From contig NZ_RQEV01000003.1 in the NCBI RefSeq assembly GCF_004771275.1, positions 124,001-188,000 on the forward strand: DNA of 64,000 nucleotides, read 5' to 3'. The notes beneath the pieces were generated by a model. The model saw nothing but the letters and a program-made list of their open reading frames with translations, did not search any database and was not told the DNA's origin. Numbering within the stretch: the stretch's first letter is position 1; every line of letters starts with the position of its first letter. Shown here in pieces: positions 18,625 to 27,693 of the stretch. This DNA comes from Leptospira fluminis (GTDB lineage Bacteria; Spirochaetota; Leptospiria; Leptospirales; Leptospiraceae). The translations under genes and the position numbers were made by a program.

Positions 18625-19257
18625 TTAAATTCCGTTCTTAACGGATTGAAAAGCAAAAAGCAATTCCCGGGAAATATCTTCCGCCGTCTTGAGATACTTC
18701 GCGGAGGAACCTTCCGTACCGTCCGAAGATTTCGGATCCTCGTACGGAAGACTGATGCGAACCTCGGCTCCCGAGATGTACGGACAGGCGGCGTCCGCGG
18801 TGGAGCAGACCATAATCGCGATCAACTCTCCGTGAGGATTCGGGGGATCCGAATATTTTTTGGAAAATACCGACATCGACGAGGTTCCGTCCGCCCATCG
18901 AACGGAGTATTTCGGATTTTTGGGAGGCCCCTCGTTGTCCAATCTGAATCCGATCTTTTCTAAGGTTTCTAACACACTCGGATGAACGGCCGAAATCTCC
19001 GTCCCTCCCGAAAAAGATTTGATCCCGGGAATTCCCAAATACTGGGGAATGGAGGCACCGAAGACCTGTGAGAACTGGCTCCTCCTGGAATTTTGCGTGC
19101 ATACGAACAAAAGATTGGAACGACTTCGTTTATCAAAAGAATCTAAAACCCCTTCTGCCAGCGAATTTAGTGCGTCCTTTCTTTCGGAAGAAATGGAATC
19201 GAATTCCTCCTTTCTTTTGTCAAAAAAAGTGCGCAGAGTGGGAAATAATGGGGACAT
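18625..19257 (-). CDS. Low-molecular-weight tyrosine phosphatase/arsenate reductase-like protein
   Basis: The protein (210 residues from the ATG at 19257) has the P-loop V-C-T-Q-N-S-R-R, a C-x5-R active site shared by LMW-PTPs and thioredoxin-coupled ArsC. It carries about 50 extra N-terminal residues. The late segment with C-S-T-A-D-A-A-C-P supplies two further cysteines, and the C-terminal D-P acid motif is present as Y-E-D-P. This pattern resembles ArsC-like proteins of spirochaetes and Bacteroidetes. A TTG at 19293 could add 12 residues but lacks a ribosome site. No ars genes are nearby, so the substrate is uncertain. Confidence 0.72.
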   Translation of the reverse strand: MSPLFPTLRTFFDKRKEEFDSISSERKDALNSLAEGVLDSFDKRSRSNLLFVCTQNSRRSQFSQVFGASIPQYLGIPGIKSFSGGTEISAVHPSVLETLEKIGFRLDNEGPPKNPKYSVRWADGTSSMSVFSKKYSDPPNPHGELIAIMVCSTADAACPYISGAEVRISLPYEDPKSSDGTEGSSAKYLKTAEDISRELLFAFQSVKNGI

Positions 19258-19359
19258 GCGTGGAGAGTCTAGGTTCTTTTTCCGCGGTTGCAAGCTAGTT
19301 TTACCCGGAAGAGCGAACGATCCGATCCGTCGAACGCGAAATCTCGGAGAGTCGGAAAT

Positions 19360-20112
19360 CTATACGGATATTCCGTAGAACTTGCGCGCGTTCTTGGAAA
19401 GTACCTTAGCTAACATGTCCCCTTCGAAAGTTTCCCGGATCAGATTCAGGTCGCTGGCGGAAAACGGAACCGGAGCGCGAGTGCAAGGAAGGTCGGTTCC
19501 GAAAAGGAGACTGTCCGGATTTACTCCCGCGATCTTCGATAACACTGGTTGCACTTCGAAATCCAACCTTCCGAAACCGGTGGCTTTGATCCGGACTCCT
19601 TTTTCCGCCAATCGAAGGACGACCGGCAATCCTTCCTTGGAGAGTCCGACGTGATCGATGGAAACTTTCGGTAGAGAAAAAAGCACTTCAGCAAGAAAAT
19701 CGTCGATCTCCTTTGCGTCGATATGCAGTTCCACATGCCAAGAGGCTAAATCATATACTCTCGCGGCAAGTTCCTTTATTCTGGACAATTCCTCCGAGCC
19801 ACCGCGTCTAACGTTAAAGCGGATCCCCCTCACACCTGCGTCCGATAGGGCGAGAATTTCCTCGTCGGAAGCGGAGGCGGGAAGCTGCGTAACTCCAACG
19901 AACGTTTTCCCTAAGATCGACAACGCCTCCAGCAGATACGATTGGTCGAAGGCTTGAAAAGAGCCGGATACGACGGCGCCTCCGCCTATTCCGAGGGGTT
20001 CTACTCTGGTCTTATAATCGGCGACCGTGAACGGCTCCGGTAAAAACCCGTGATTCGGCACCAGAGGAAACCGAGGGTCTATGATATGGAAATGCGAGTC
20101 GAACAAGGACAT
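19360..20112 (-). CDS. Amidohydrolase-2 family (TIM-barrel) hydrolase
   Basis: A 250-residue TIM-barrel protein starting with the metal motif D-S-H-F-H-I-I-D (His7, His9). It has conserved histidines at the ends of later strands (H-V-E-L-H-I-D, S-I-D-H-V-G) and the barrel-closing F-G-T-D-L-P. Family members include 2-pyrone-4,6-dicarboxylate hydrolase and related lactonases or decarboxylases. The substrate is unknown. It stands alone between two minus-strand clusters. Confidence 0.75.
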   Translation of the reverse strand: MSLFDSHFHIIDPRFPLVPNHGFLPEPFTVADYKTRVEPLGIGGGAVVSGSFQAFDQSYLLEALSILGKTFVGVTQLPASASDEEILALSDAGVRGIRFNVRRGGSEELSRIKELAARVYDLASWHVELHIDAKEIDDFLAEVLFSLPKVSIDHVGLSKEGLPVVLRLAEKGVRIKATGFGRLDFEVQPVLSKIAGVNPDSLLFGTDLPCTRAPVPFSASDLNLIRETFEGDMLAKVLSKNARKFYGISV

Positions 20113-20222
20113 ACCGTAGTATAGCCCGATCCGAAAAGGAGGTCAAGAGATATGGAACATTCGAAATTCGGGATAGACCGATCTGCGTTTTCCGTTAAAT
20201 ATCGCCGAAAAGACGAAACTTC

Positions 20223-20651
20223 TCAATAGGAAAACGAAAGATAGAAAGCCAGGAATCCTATCAAAAGGCAAAGAGGGGAATAAATTCTCGAATCCCAGTA
20301 TGCGAACTTCGTACCCTTCACTTTCTTAAAGAAACCGACGTATCGGAACTCTCCGATCGATCTTAATACGAAGACCGCTCCGACCAGAATCAGACCTATA
20401 CGATGGGCTCGATGTCCGATCGGAGAAGGATAAATTTGGGAGAAACCCAATACCCACGCCGCCGTGAACCAAAAGGCCAAACCGATGATGAACGTGGAAA
20501 ATACTCCCGGAAGAAACGCAGGACGTCCTTCCAACTCCAACTGAGGGATGGCAGAATCCGAACCCCAATTCCCTCCGAAGCTCCAATAAAAATGCATACT
20601 TCCTAAAAACACGAAAATAGCCACTAGTATAGAGGTAATCCAATCCTGCAT
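20223..20651 (-). CDS. DUF3995-type four-span membrane protein
   Basis: A 142-residue hydrophobic protein with four predicted spans and the H-F-Y-W-S-F-G-G-N-W and G-E-F-R-Y-V-G-F motifs of DUF3995 proteins. The function is unknown. It is monocistronic by spacing. Confidence 0.7.
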   Translation of the reverse strand: MQDWITSILVAIFVFLGSMHFYWSFGGNWGSDSAIPQLELEGRPAFLPGVFSTFIIGLAFWFTAAWVLGFSQIYPSPIGHRAHRIGLILVGAVFVLRSIGEFRYVGFFKKVKGTKFAYWDSRIYSPLCLLIGFLAFYLSFSY

Positions 20652-20697
20652 GAGCGAAGCATATCCTACCCCCCGGTAATTTCGAGAATTTTTCCGT

Positions 20698-21105
20698 TTA
20701 CTTGGATTCGAATTCCCCCACCTTCCAAGTCCCTTTGCGCAAAACCGTTCCGTCCGAATCGGTTAGGGTCCCTTCCCCATCGCGCTTATTTGCCTTCCAA
20801 GATCCTGCATATTTAGAGCCGTCCATGTACAGGTACGTCCCTTGCCCTTCCTTATGCCCTCGCACCCAGCTCCCTTCGTAGGATTCGCCCGATTCCAAGA
20901 CGAGCTTTCCTTTCCCGTCCGCCAATCCTTCCTTGAAATTTCCTTCGTAACGGTACCGACCGGGAAGATATTTCGTTCCCTTTCCATCCCGACAGTTTCC
21001 ATCTATACAGCGGGGAGAAAACATGAAATAGGCGCCGAGACCGGCCAGTAAAATCAAAAGAAACGGAAAAAACCCTTTTTGCATCGAATCCAATCTGCGA
21101 TCCAT
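20698..21105 (-). CDS. MORN-repeat protein, membrane-anchored
   Basis: A 135-residue protein with an N-terminal anchor (about 9-28). Three to four MORN repeats follow (Y-E-G-x-x-x-x-G-x-x-x-G-x-G pattern), clearest at Y-R-Y-E-G-N-F, S-Y-E-G-S-W and K-Y-A-G-S-W. MORN repeats mediate protein or lipid contacts; the partner is unknown. The ATG at 21084 (residue 8) is an equally possible start and has GGA just upstream. Confidence 0.75.
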   Translation of the reverse strand: MDRRLDSMQKGFFPFLLILLAGLGAYFMFSPRCIDGNCRDGKGTKYLPGRYRYEGNFKEGLADGKGKLVLESGESYEGSWVRGHKEGQGTYLYMDGSKYAGSWKANKRDGEGTLTDSDGTVLRKGTWKVGEFESK

Positions 21106-21151
21106 TCAAATTTCGTTAAATATAAAAATAGAATGTCCGAAATTCGTCCGA

Positions 21152-21613
21152 TCAATCCGATCTCATGGAACGAAAAATCTTCAAGGGGGCGATCATCAAA
21201 ATCCCCAAGGGAATCAGAACCAGGAATGCGAAAGACCTTGCAAATCCCCCGTTGAAAGTCTCCGGGGTCGGACCGGAATCCGGTTTTCCTATATAAAGAT
21301 CGAATCGAACGATATCGCAAAGTCCGTAATTGGAAAAACTGGAGTAATAGAGGTAAACGGGAATGTGAGCGACGTAGAAATAGAGTCCGAGCAAAGCAGG
21401 AACGCAAGCAAGGACGAAACTCGTTCTTCCTACGGTGGGAGTTCCTAAAACCATAGCCAAAAGATAGAACAGAGCTATTAGATAGGATATTTCGGTGCCG
21501 AGCAAAAACAGGGAATAATCCCCGTCCAGACAGGGACCCGACTCTGCCAGGGGTAAAGTCATGGGAATCAAAAGGGAAAGAAGTACCCCGAACCAAAATA
21601 GGATTTTTTTCAT
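21152..21613 (-). CDS. Membrane protein of unknown function
   Basis: A 153-residue protein with a hydrophobic N-terminus (possible signal) and three further hydrophobic segments. The long basic frame that overlaps it out of phase is a shadow. No family was recognised. It is the last of several small minus-strand envelope genes before the nitroreductase-like gene. Confidence 0.55.
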   Translation of the reverse strand: MKKILFWFGVLLSLLIPMTLPLAESGPCLDGDYSLFLLGTEISYLIALFYLLAMVLGTPTVGRTSFVLACVPALLGLYFYVAHIPVYLYYSSFSNYGLCDIVRFDLYIGKPDSGPTPETFNGGFARSFAFLVLIPLGILMIAPLKIFRSMRSD

Positions 21614-21663
21614 CTAACTCCGAACTACGGAAATCTTTTCATCGATCCGATTTCGCTTATTAT

Positions 21664-22866
21664 TTAAATCGTTTTCTTTCCCGCAGGAAGAATCATTTTT
21701 TCCAATTCCCTTCTCGGGCTGAAAAATTTATAATCGCTTTTGCCGATACGGACGAGCATCTGGACCTTTTCTCCCGGCTTTAAACCTGCAATCGTTTCGA
21801 ATTCCTTCCGAAGAGAATCCATCTGATGGTATTCCTGTAGGATCTGGCTTAAAGGATGTACTACATAGCCGTTCTTGGTCGCGGCGAGTTGTAACCTGGC
21901 ATAGTCTCTTCCCGCAAGAACCCAGTCCAAGAACCGATTCTGCTTCGTGACTAAATAGACAAATCCCTTGGAGCTTTCCACCTGGTCCGCAAACATGCCC
22001 AAGCCTGCGGACCGATTCCCTTCGGAATGCCAACTTTCTTTTCCCGGAGACAAAAAGAAATTTCGGACGAAAAAATACTTCAAACCGGAGACTCCAGAAC
22101 CCCGAAGGGAAAGCCCGTCCCTTTCCCGATTGATCTCTTCGTCGTTGTATCGAAACCAGATCCGGGACTCTTCGTACGTTTGGTAGGTATTCGTTTCGAC
22201 TTCCATCGCGGAATAGACGGCCTTTTTTACTTTCGGAAAGTCGGATATCCCCATCATTACAGCGCGGGAAAAATTCGGTTTCGCGTCCTTCAGAAGAGTC
22301 GAAAATTCCGTTTCGTTCAAAACACTACCGTGATACTCTCCCCGAACCGTGGCTCTTAGCGGAATGAACTCGGCCAAAGGATCCGCCGAAATGCCGGCGT
22401 CCGGAAGCAAACGGATCTTTGCGACCGGTTTCTTTCCGATATCCTTCGTCTCGTATTTTCCCTTGGGAAACATTTCGATCTCCGCTTTATACCCTAGCCG
22501 GGTGGAACCGATCGCGAGCGTTTCCAAAAAGGTTCCCTGTCCGATATGGACCTGTCTGGTCGGAGGATCCGTGTCCAAGAGTAGTCGGTTTTCATCCACG
22601 TACAGATTGGCCGAGTGGTCATCCAGAATTTCGAATTTCCAGGGCTGGACATTGTGGGGATTCGGGGCGGTAATTCCCACGTTCAACGCTTTGAAAATCG
22701 GCCGATCGTATTTCATAGATTCCGAATTGGCATAGGGATCGTTTCCTTTCGGTCCGAAATTTCTATCCGTAACGGTCGAACAAGCCTCTAAGAATTCGGA
22801 AACCGTCAGTACGGCTCCGACACCGATTGCGCGCTTTAAAAAGGATTTACGGGAAAAAGATTCCAT
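21664..22866 (-). CDS. Exported nitroreductase-like (Acg-type) protein with Tat-like signal
   Basis: A 400-residue protein whose N-terminus has S-R-K-S-F-L-K, a twin-arginine motif with the second Arg replaced by Lys, then a hydrophobic core and L-E-A-C, a possible lipobox (Cys29). The body starts with the nitroreductase segment A-P-N-P-H-N-V-Q-P-W, as in Acg-family FMN-binding proteins. Tat export would fit a folded flavoprotein delivered to the periplasm. The true electron acceptor is unknown. Confidence 0.72.
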   Translation of the reverse strand: MESFSRKSFLKRAIGVGAVLTVSEFLEACSTVTDRNFGPKGNDPYANSESMKYDRPIFKALNVGITAPNPHNVQPWKFEILDDHSANLYVDENRLLLDTDPPTRQVHIGQGTFLETLAIGSTRLGYKAEIEMFPKGKYETKDIGKKPVAKIRLLPDAGISADPLAEFIPLRATVRGEYHGSVLNETEFSTLLKDAKPNFSRAVMMGISDFPKVKKAVYSAMEVETNTYQTYEESRIWFRYNDEEINRERDGLSLRGSGVSGLKYFFVRNFFLSPGKESWHSEGNRSAGLGMFADQVESSKGFVYLVTKQNRFLDWVLAGRDYARLQLAATKNGYVVHPLSQILQEYHQMDSLRKEFETIAGLKPGEKVQMLVRIGKSDYKFFSPRRELEKMILPAGKKTI

Positions 22867-22978
22867 GCTCGAAAAATAACTTTCGATCAGAAGAGGTCAA
22901 CGAATATCGTTTTCCGTAACGGAGCTTTCCGTCCGCTAATTCATTGACAATACTCGGGTACTGAGTTTCCATTTATTC

Positions 22979-23941
22979 GTGGATCGAAATCGTCTCGCCT
23001 TAGCCGTAACATTTGTAATAACCGTCCTCGCCGTATTCGTAGGACTCATCAATCTACTCTCCAGCATCAGCCCTTCCAAGCTCTCTCGAATCGAAGGAAG
23101 TTCGGGTTTCGGCACGGAACGGATCGGAGCCGCTCTGATCAAAATCGAAGGAGAAATCCACTCCGGACAATCCGGTTACGATAGCGCCGGAGCGCAAACT
23201 ATCCTAGAGCAATTACGTTCCGTAGAAAACGACCCGAATATCGTCGGGATTCTTTTGGAAGTCAATTCTCCCGGAGGAAGCGTGGGGGCGTCCCAAGAGA
23301 TCTACAGAGAGTTAATGTATCTTCGAAAAGAGAAAAATAAGAAGATCGTCGTTTCGATGAAGGATATCGCAGCTTCCGGAGGGTATTATATCGCCGCCGC
23401 AGCCGACAAAATATTCGCGTTAGGCGGAACCCTGACGGGATCCATAGGAGTGATCGCCGTCGCACCGAATATAAAAGGGCTGCTGGATCGATACGGAGTA
23501 AAGGTAAAAACGTACAAAGAGGGAAAATACAAGGACTCGCTTTCCCTGTTTCGGGACAGTACCGCGGAAGAGGACGCAATCATTCAAAAAATGTTGGCGG
23601 ATACCTATGAGGAGTTCATCGAGGACGTTTCCAAGGGAAGAAACCAAACGGTAAAATTCGTGTCCTCTCTCGCGGAAGGAAGAGTTTATTCCGGACAGGA
23701 CGCGTTCCGAAATAAATTAGTGGACGATATCGGCGGTCGAAGAGAAGCCCTTTCCGAACTTTCCAAACTTTGCAACTACGACGGAACCCTACCCTTGTAC
23801 GAGGAAGAACCCAATCCTTGGGACAGATTCTTTCATCTGTTACAGGCAAAAGCGGGAGTATTTTCAGGCGAGAAAATACTCTTACAGGAGCTGAAACGCT
23901 CCCCCGTTCTCGTACTATATCCTCAGGCGATGGCGTGGTAG
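22979..23941 (+). CDS. sppA: Signal peptide peptidase SppA (short 36K type)
   Basis: A 320-residue membrane-anchored serine protease with an N-terminal span (about 6-26). The ClpP-like core has the nucleophile in D-I-A-A-S133-G-G-Y-Y, the G-T-L-T-G-S-I-G-V motif, and a general-base lysine expected in the K-x-G-K-Y-K stretch (180-185). It degrades cleaved signal peptides. The GTG at 22979 is the only start that includes the membrane anchor. Confidence 0.88.
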   Translation: MDRNRLALAVTFVITVLAVFVGLINLLSSISPSKLSRIEGSSGFGTERIGAALIKIEGEIHSGQSGYDSAGAQTILEQLRSVENDPNIVGILLEVNSPGGSVGASQEIYRELMYLRKEKNKKIVVSMKDIAASGGYYIAAAADKIFALGGTLTGSIGVIAVAPNIKGLLDRYGVKVKTYKEGKYKDSLSLFRDSTAEEDAIIQKMLADTYEEFIEDVSKGRNQTVKFVSSLAEGRVYSGQDAFRNKLVDDIGGRREALSELSKLCNYDGTLPLYEEEPNPWDRFFHLLQAKAGVFSGEKILLQELKRSPVLVLYPQAMAW

Positions 23942-23947
23942 AATCGA

Positions 23948-24550
23948 ATGCTCAAAGTATATTATTCTAAATTTATAGACCTACTGGATGCGGTTTTATT
24001 CGAACCGTTCCGCCTGGAGAGCGCTCTATCGGAATCTGAGCCCAGATTCTTGAAATTGATTACGAGTGTTCTTCTTTTTTTGGCCGCATTGAGCGCATCC
24101 GTGGCATTTGTAATCGTCTGTCCTCCTTACACGAAACGAAGTATAGGCTTGTTAGGAACCGGGTTTCTGGGACATCTCGCTTTTTTTTCTCTCCTGCCGT
24201 ATCCTTTAGCGTTCATGCTGGACGGCCTTGCCCAAAGAAAGGATAGAAAAAGCAACTCTAAGGTGATGTTCCTACTCGTAAAGATCTCGATGGTGGTATT
24301 TCTTTCCGCCGGAGCATGGGCGATCCTTTTTACCCAATTCGGCCTCTCCGGAATCCTGGGAATCGCCGTCCTCTATCTGATCCATTACGGCCTTTTTATC
24401 CTAGTTTCCATCCGAGGAACGATGTATCTTTACGATTTAAAGTTCAAGGACGCGCTTTCCTTTAATCTAAGCACGTTTTTGATCTCTCTTTTCTTTCCGC
24501 TGGCCATGTATTTCGCCCTAGCTTCCTCTTTCGGGCCCGCTTTGCAATGA
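23948..24550 (+). CDS. Multi-span membrane protein of unknown function (Yip1-like)
   Basis: A 200-residue protein with about five hydrophobic segments after a short amphipathic N-terminus. The layout is reminiscent of Yip1/DUF1282 membrane proteins, without a decisive motif. It starts 6 nt after sppA and is followed 25 nt later by surE, so the three are probably one transcript. Confidence 0.6.
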   Translation: MLKVYYSKFIDLLDAVLFEPFRLESALSESEPRFLKLITSVLLFLAALSASVAFVIVCPPYTKRSIGLLGTGFLGHLAFFSLLPYPLAFMLDGLAQRKDRKSNSKVMFLLVKISMVVFLSAGAWAILFTQFGLSGILGIAVLYLIHYGLFILVSIRGTMYLYDLKFKDALSFNLSTFLISLFFPLAMYFALASSFGPALQ

Positions 24551-24575
24551 AACCAGATCATTTTCAATTTTTATA

Positions 24576-25328
24576 ATGAATATCCTAATCACGAACGACG
24601 ACGGAATCTCTTCGCAGGGCATATTGGCGCTCGAAAAGATCCTAGGCAAGGAGCACGATACGTTTTTGATCGCTCCATTAAAGGAAAAATCCGCAAAATC
24701 CATGGCGCTGAGCATATATGATTCTCTGCGGGTGGAAAAGATCAACTCCAACCACTATATCGTCGACGGATACCCGGTGGATTGCGTGAATATCGGAATC
24801 CATGGAAATATTTTTCCCAAGATAGATCTGGTGATTTCCGGAATCAATCGCGGTGTGAACATGGGATACGACGTGCACTATTCCGGGACTGTCGGTGCCG
24901 CAAGACACGCGGCCATCCATAATATTCGAGGCATGGCCGTCAGCTCGGGAAATTCGGATAAGCACTATGATTATATGTCCGAAGCCGAACTCGTACGGGA
25001 CATGATCCGCCTTTGGAAGGACGGTATGAAGCCGGGAACCGTTTACAACGTCAACATTCCTACCGAATTCCGGCATTCTACAGAGGATGTGGAGATCGTC
25101 CGCTTGGGCAAGAGGACTTATGTGGATACCTATCATTCCACTCCGATTATCGGGGACATCGCCGAATTCTATTTAGGCGGTTCGGATCTGGGTTTTATAC
25201 CGGAACCGGATACCGATTTCGAAGCGTTTTATAAAGGTAAAGTGACTCTTACACCCTTGAGTCTGGATCAGACGGATTCGGATCGGCTGGCCGAATTCAA
25301 GCGTAGTATCGGACTCCATTCCCAATAA
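24576..25328 (+). CDS. surE: 5'/3'-nucleotidase SurE
   Basis: A 250-residue metal-dependent nucleotidase with the N-terminal N-D-D-G at 7-10, the S-G-I-N-R-G-x-N-M-G motif and Y-S-G-T-V-G-A-A-R. These form the SurE active site that removes phosphate from nucleoside monophosphates. Length is normal. It follows the membrane protein gene and precedes the TPR gene by 11 nt. Confidence 0.93.
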   Translation: MNILITNDDGISSQGILALEKILGKEHDTFLIAPLKEKSAKSMALSIYDSLRVEKINSNHYIVDGYPVDCVNIGIHGNIFPKIDLVISGINRGVNMGYDVHYSGTVGAARHAAIHNIRGMAVSSGNSDKHYDYMSEAELVRDMIRLWKDGMKPGTVYNVNIPTEFRHSTEDVEIVRLGKRTYVDTYHSTPIIGDIAEFYLGGSDLGFIPEPDTDFEAFYKGKVTLTPLSLDQTDSDRLAEFKRSIGLHSQ

Positions 25329-25339
25329 CGGATTCTCCC

Positions 25340-26056
25340 TTGGAAAAGAAGAACCCCGCAAGACAGATTCCCACAAAGCGAAGGATCTACTCCGAGATCT
25401 TAAAGGAGAACTATACCTTTGCTCTTACCTTGATCGACCGGGAATTGGCGGAACACGGAAAGGATCCGGAACTGCTTTATAATTTCGCCATCTGCTGTTC
25501 CCGAACCGCGAATCACAAAAAATGTATATCGGTTTTGGAGGAACTTTTGGAGGAGTTCCCCCGGTTTTCCGAAAGGGACAACGCCTTTCGATTGATCATC
25601 TTTTCCCTAATCAATGTCGGAAAGTACGGGGAAGCGATCCAAAAGACGGACGAACGGTTGAAACTGGCCGTGGACGATATCATGTTGCTTTCTCTCAAGG
25701 CGGCGGCTCAGGAAAAATCCGGAGACGTCAAATCGGCGATAGAGACTCACCTCAGAATCCTTCGTCTCCGGCCGGATCATCGGAACAGCTTAAATTCGGC
25801 GGCCTACTTGCTTGTGGAAGGAAGGGATCCGAACCCGGAGGAACTGCGAACTGCGACCGAAAATATAAAACGCGCCGTTCAATTGGATCCGGACAACCCG
25901 GCTTATCTGGATTCGTTAGGAGTGCTTCTTTCCAAATTGGGAAAAGAAAAAGAGGCAAGAACGGCGTTCGAAAAGGCCTTGCGCAAGGCACCTACCCAAG
26001 ACACGATTTTGGAACATCTCAAAAAACTGACTCAAAGCTCCGAACAAGGGACTTGA
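25340..26056 (+). CDS. Tetratricopeptide-repeat protein
   Basis: A 238-residue soluble helical protein with about five TPR units, clearest as A-V-Q-L-D-P-D-N-P-A-Y-L-D-S-L-G and A-R-T-A-F-E-K-A-L-R near the C-terminus. It has a basic N-terminus and no signal peptide, so it is cytoplasmic. The frame opens with TTG at 25340. It probably works as a scaffold; no partner is evident. The tRNA cluster begins 35 nt after its stop. Confidence 0.75.
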   Translation: MEKKNPARQIPTKRRIYSEILKENYTFALTLIDRELAEHGKDPELLYNFAICCSRTANHKKCISVLEELLEEFPRFSERDNAFRLIIFSLINVGKYGEAIQKTDERLKLAVDDIMLLSLKAAAQEKSGDVKSAIETHLRILRLRPDHRNSLNSAAYLLVEGRDPNPEELRTATENIKRAVQLDPDNPAYLDSLGVLLSKLGKEKEARTAFEKALRKAPTQDTILEHLKKLTQSSEQGT

Positions 26057-26091
26057 CACTGCGGCTTTGCGCGAAATCATGGACGTCGATC

Positions 26092-26163
26092 CGGGATGTA
26101 GCGCAGTGGTAGCGCATCTGTTTTGGGAACAGAGGGTCGCTGGTTCAAATCCAGTCATCCCGA
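26092..26163 (+). tRNA. tRNA-Pro (anticodon TGG)
   Basis: The acceptor strands CGGGATG (26092-26098) and CATCCCG (26156-26162) pair fully. The D arm GCGC/GCGC, the anticodon arm with loop TTTGGGA and a T arm containing TTCAAAT all fold. The discriminator is A26163 and CCA is not encoded. Confidence 0.95.
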
Positions 26164-26176
26164 ATTTTGGGATTTT

Positions 26177-26250
26177 GACTCGATAGCTCAGCTGGATAGA
26201 GCAACTGCCTTCTAAGCAGTCGGTCGGGGGTTCGAATCCCTCTCGGGTCA
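26177..26250 (+). tRNA. tRNA-Arg (anticodon TCT)
   Basis: The acceptor GACTCGA (26177-26183) pairs with TCGGGTC (26243-26249) with one G-T. The anticodon loop CTTCTAA reads TCT, and the T loop is TTCGAAT. CCA is not encoded. It is 13 nt from tRNA-Pro. Confidence 0.95.
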
Positions 26251-26258
26251 CTCACACG

Positions 26259-26334
26259 GTGAGCGTAGCTCAGTTGGTAGAGCTCCAGATTGTGGTTCTG
26301 GCTGTCGCGGGTTCGAGCCCCGTCGTTCACCCCA
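26259..26334 (+). tRNA. tRNA-His (anticodon GTG), CCA encoded
   Basis: The extra 5' G (26259) typical of tRNA-His pairs with C73. The acceptor GTGAGCG (26260-26266) pairs with CGTTCAC (26324-26330), and the anticodon loop TTGTGGT reads GTG. CCA follows at 26332-26334, unlike the two neighbouring tRNAs. The 3' 28-nt segment starting at 26314 is repeated further downstream. Confidence 0.95.
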
Positions 26335-26341
26335 ATTTCTT
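26314..26341 (+). repeat. Direct repeat copy 1: 3' end of tRNA-His plus 7 nt
   Basis: This 28-nt segment covers the T loop, the T stem 3' side, the acceptor 3' strand, CCA and seven trailing nucleotides of tRNA-His. An identical 28 nt recur at 26498-26525. Repeats of a tRNA 3' end are the usual footprint of integration at a tRNA gene. Confidence 0.9.
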
Positions 26342-26497
26342 TTTAACTCCACATCTATGAGGCTCGAAGCGAGAGCTTGAGAGCATTTTGCCCGCCCCAT
26401 AGGAAGGGCAGAGAAATGCGACCGAGGCACAGGAGTGCCGAGGCAGGCTCGAGACGCCGTGGAGCTAAGTTTGTCACGAAGACAAACTGCGTAACGG
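26342..26497 (+). other. Highly structured insert between tRNA-His 3'-end repeats
   Basis: This 156-nt stretch holds nested inverted repeats: CTCCAC (26347-26352) with GTGGAG (26459-26464); an 11-bp stem GCATTT+TGCCC (26383-26393) with GGGCA...AAATGC (26406-26419, 3-nt bulge); GGCAC/GTGCC (26426-26430/26435-26439) with a 4-nt loop; and AGTTTGTC/GACAAACT (26468-26475/26481-26488) with a 5-nt loop. CGCCGT (26455-26460) can pair with ACGGCG (26494-26499), reaching into the second tRNA repeat. No protein-coding frame is convincing. It may be a small mobile element, a processed RNA or an integration scar. Confidence 0.7.
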
Positions 26498-26525
26498 CGA
26501 GCCCCGTCGTTCACCCCAATTTCTT
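26498..26525 (+). repeat. Direct repeat copy 2 of the tRNA-His 3' end
   Basis: These 28 nt are identical to 26314-26341. The preceding bases do not complete a T stem, so this is a fragment and not a second tRNA gene. It ends 12 nt from the stop of the convergent small lipoprotein gene. Confidence 0.9.
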
Positions 26526-26537
26526 ACTTTTCAAAAA

Positions 26538-26849
26538 CTAATGCTTCGGATTGTCCTTCTCCACCTTTGTGGATGCCACTTGGCCGAGGCAGTATCCTTC
26601 CGCGTTGCCCCCGGCCGCAAAATAGTCCGAGTGATTCTTTACGGCAAAACAATCGTTTCCGTAGGTATGCATGCAGGATTTGGTTTGTGTTACGCAGAAA
26701 AAATAACTGCTCACCGGATCGTATTCATTCCCTTTCTTTTTGCCCTGGATTTGGTCCCGATCGTTTTGCGTGCATCCGAGCAGGACAGAGAGAAAAATAA
26801 GAGCCGAAGAAAAAAACGAAATCTTCCTACTGCTGAAAATGTCATTCAC
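26538..26849 (-). CDS. Small cysteine-containing lipoprotein of unknown function
   Basis: A 103-residue predicted lipoprotein: basic N-terminus, hydrophobic core, and lipobox V-L-L-G-C (Cys26). The mature part has four further cysteines (F-F-C, K-S-C, N-D-C, G-Y-C), enough for two disulfides. No family was recognised. It is convergent with the tRNA cluster. Confidence 0.6.
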   Translation of the reverse strand: MNDIFSSRKISFFSSALIFLSVLLGCTQNDRDQIQGKKKGNEYDPVSSYFFCVTQTKSCMHTYGNDCFAVKNHSDYFAAGGNAEGYCLGQVASTKVEKDNPKH

Positions 26850-26901
26850 TCTCAGTATTAGTCGAAAAAAACGGAAAAAACAAGCAGTCGATTTTCTCGC
26901 A

Positions 26902-27531
26902 TCACCTCGGAAAAAAAGCCCCGACTTCGTGATCCGATACTTCGATCTCTCGGATGCATGCTTCCGGGCCCATTCCGTGAAATGTTCCTTCTACAGACCA
27001 GATAAAGATCCCTTTCGGATATTGGTCGGCTTTGACCGGTTCGAATTTTCGAGAAAGAGGAAACCGAAACTCTTCCGATTCACTAAAATCCAGAGTTTTG
27101 GAAAGGATGACGATATCGTCGGGCAACCGGGATTCCTTATCCACATTAATCGCTTCCCGCAATAAGATTTTAAAATCCAGTTTCGGGGCCTTCTTAGAAC
27201 ACGCTAAGATTCTAATTTCCTTCCAGCCGGAAGGAATGTATGTTCCGTTCTTCAATCTATGAGTGAGTCGGAGTTCCGCATCGAAATCCATGGCTCGGGA
27301 AGAAGGGCGTAATTTCTTCCATTCCGTCGAATTTTTTCCATCTACCAAATAAAACACTTGGGAAGATCGGTCATCCAAATAAGAGTCCGTGAAATCGAAA
27401 CGTAAAAAAGGCGGTTCCGATTTGTACTCGTCGATTTTGGGCTGAGTGATGGAATACAAATAATAATTCGCCGCCAGCAAAGCGGCGGGAAAAGCGATCG
27501 CAAAAATTTTCGGTCCGATGGCGAATTTCAT
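26902..27531 (-). CDS. Membrane-anchored beta-rich protein, possibly NADase-type glycan-binding fold
   Basis: A 209-residue protein with one N-terminal span (about 8-26) and a mature domain of alternating beta strands. V-D-G-K-N-S-T-E-W near residues 63-71 resembles the D-G-x-x-x-T-x-W motif of discoidin/NADase-type glycan-binding domains common in Leptospira surface proteins. That is a resemblance only. It is monocistronic. Confidence 0.5.
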   Translation of the reverse strand: MKFAIGPKIFAIAFPAALLAANYYLYSITQPKIDEYKSEPPFLRFDFTDSYLDDRSSQVFYLVDGKNSTEWKKLRPSSRAMDFDAELRLTHRLKNGTYIPSGWKEIRILACSKKAPKLDFKILLREAINVDKESRLPDDIVILSKTLDFSESEEFRFPLSRKFEPVKADQYPKGIFIWSVEGTFHGMGPEACIREIEVSDHEVGAFFPR

Positions 27532-27693
27532 TCCCAGTTCTCCCGTTCATCTTCGGGAAGTTTCCGATTCCGAGCAACCAGGATTTCCTTTCTTCTTGTC
27601 TCCCGAAATGCGGTGTCATATTATGCTCCGAAACGGTTCGGAAAAAAGTTTTTTAGATTTTCCGAAAATCGCAAAGTGGGCGGAATCAAATCT

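Noticed and set aside
26342..26497. A degenerate fourth tRNA gene
   Set aside because: The insert cannot form D and anticodon arms in the right order; only the 3' end is tRNA-like.
25916..26514. Minus-strand frames rich in G-F-E-P-P-T and C-S-T-S-like segments
   Set aside because: They are antisense translations of the tRNA cluster and its duplicated 3' end, a known source of false proteins.
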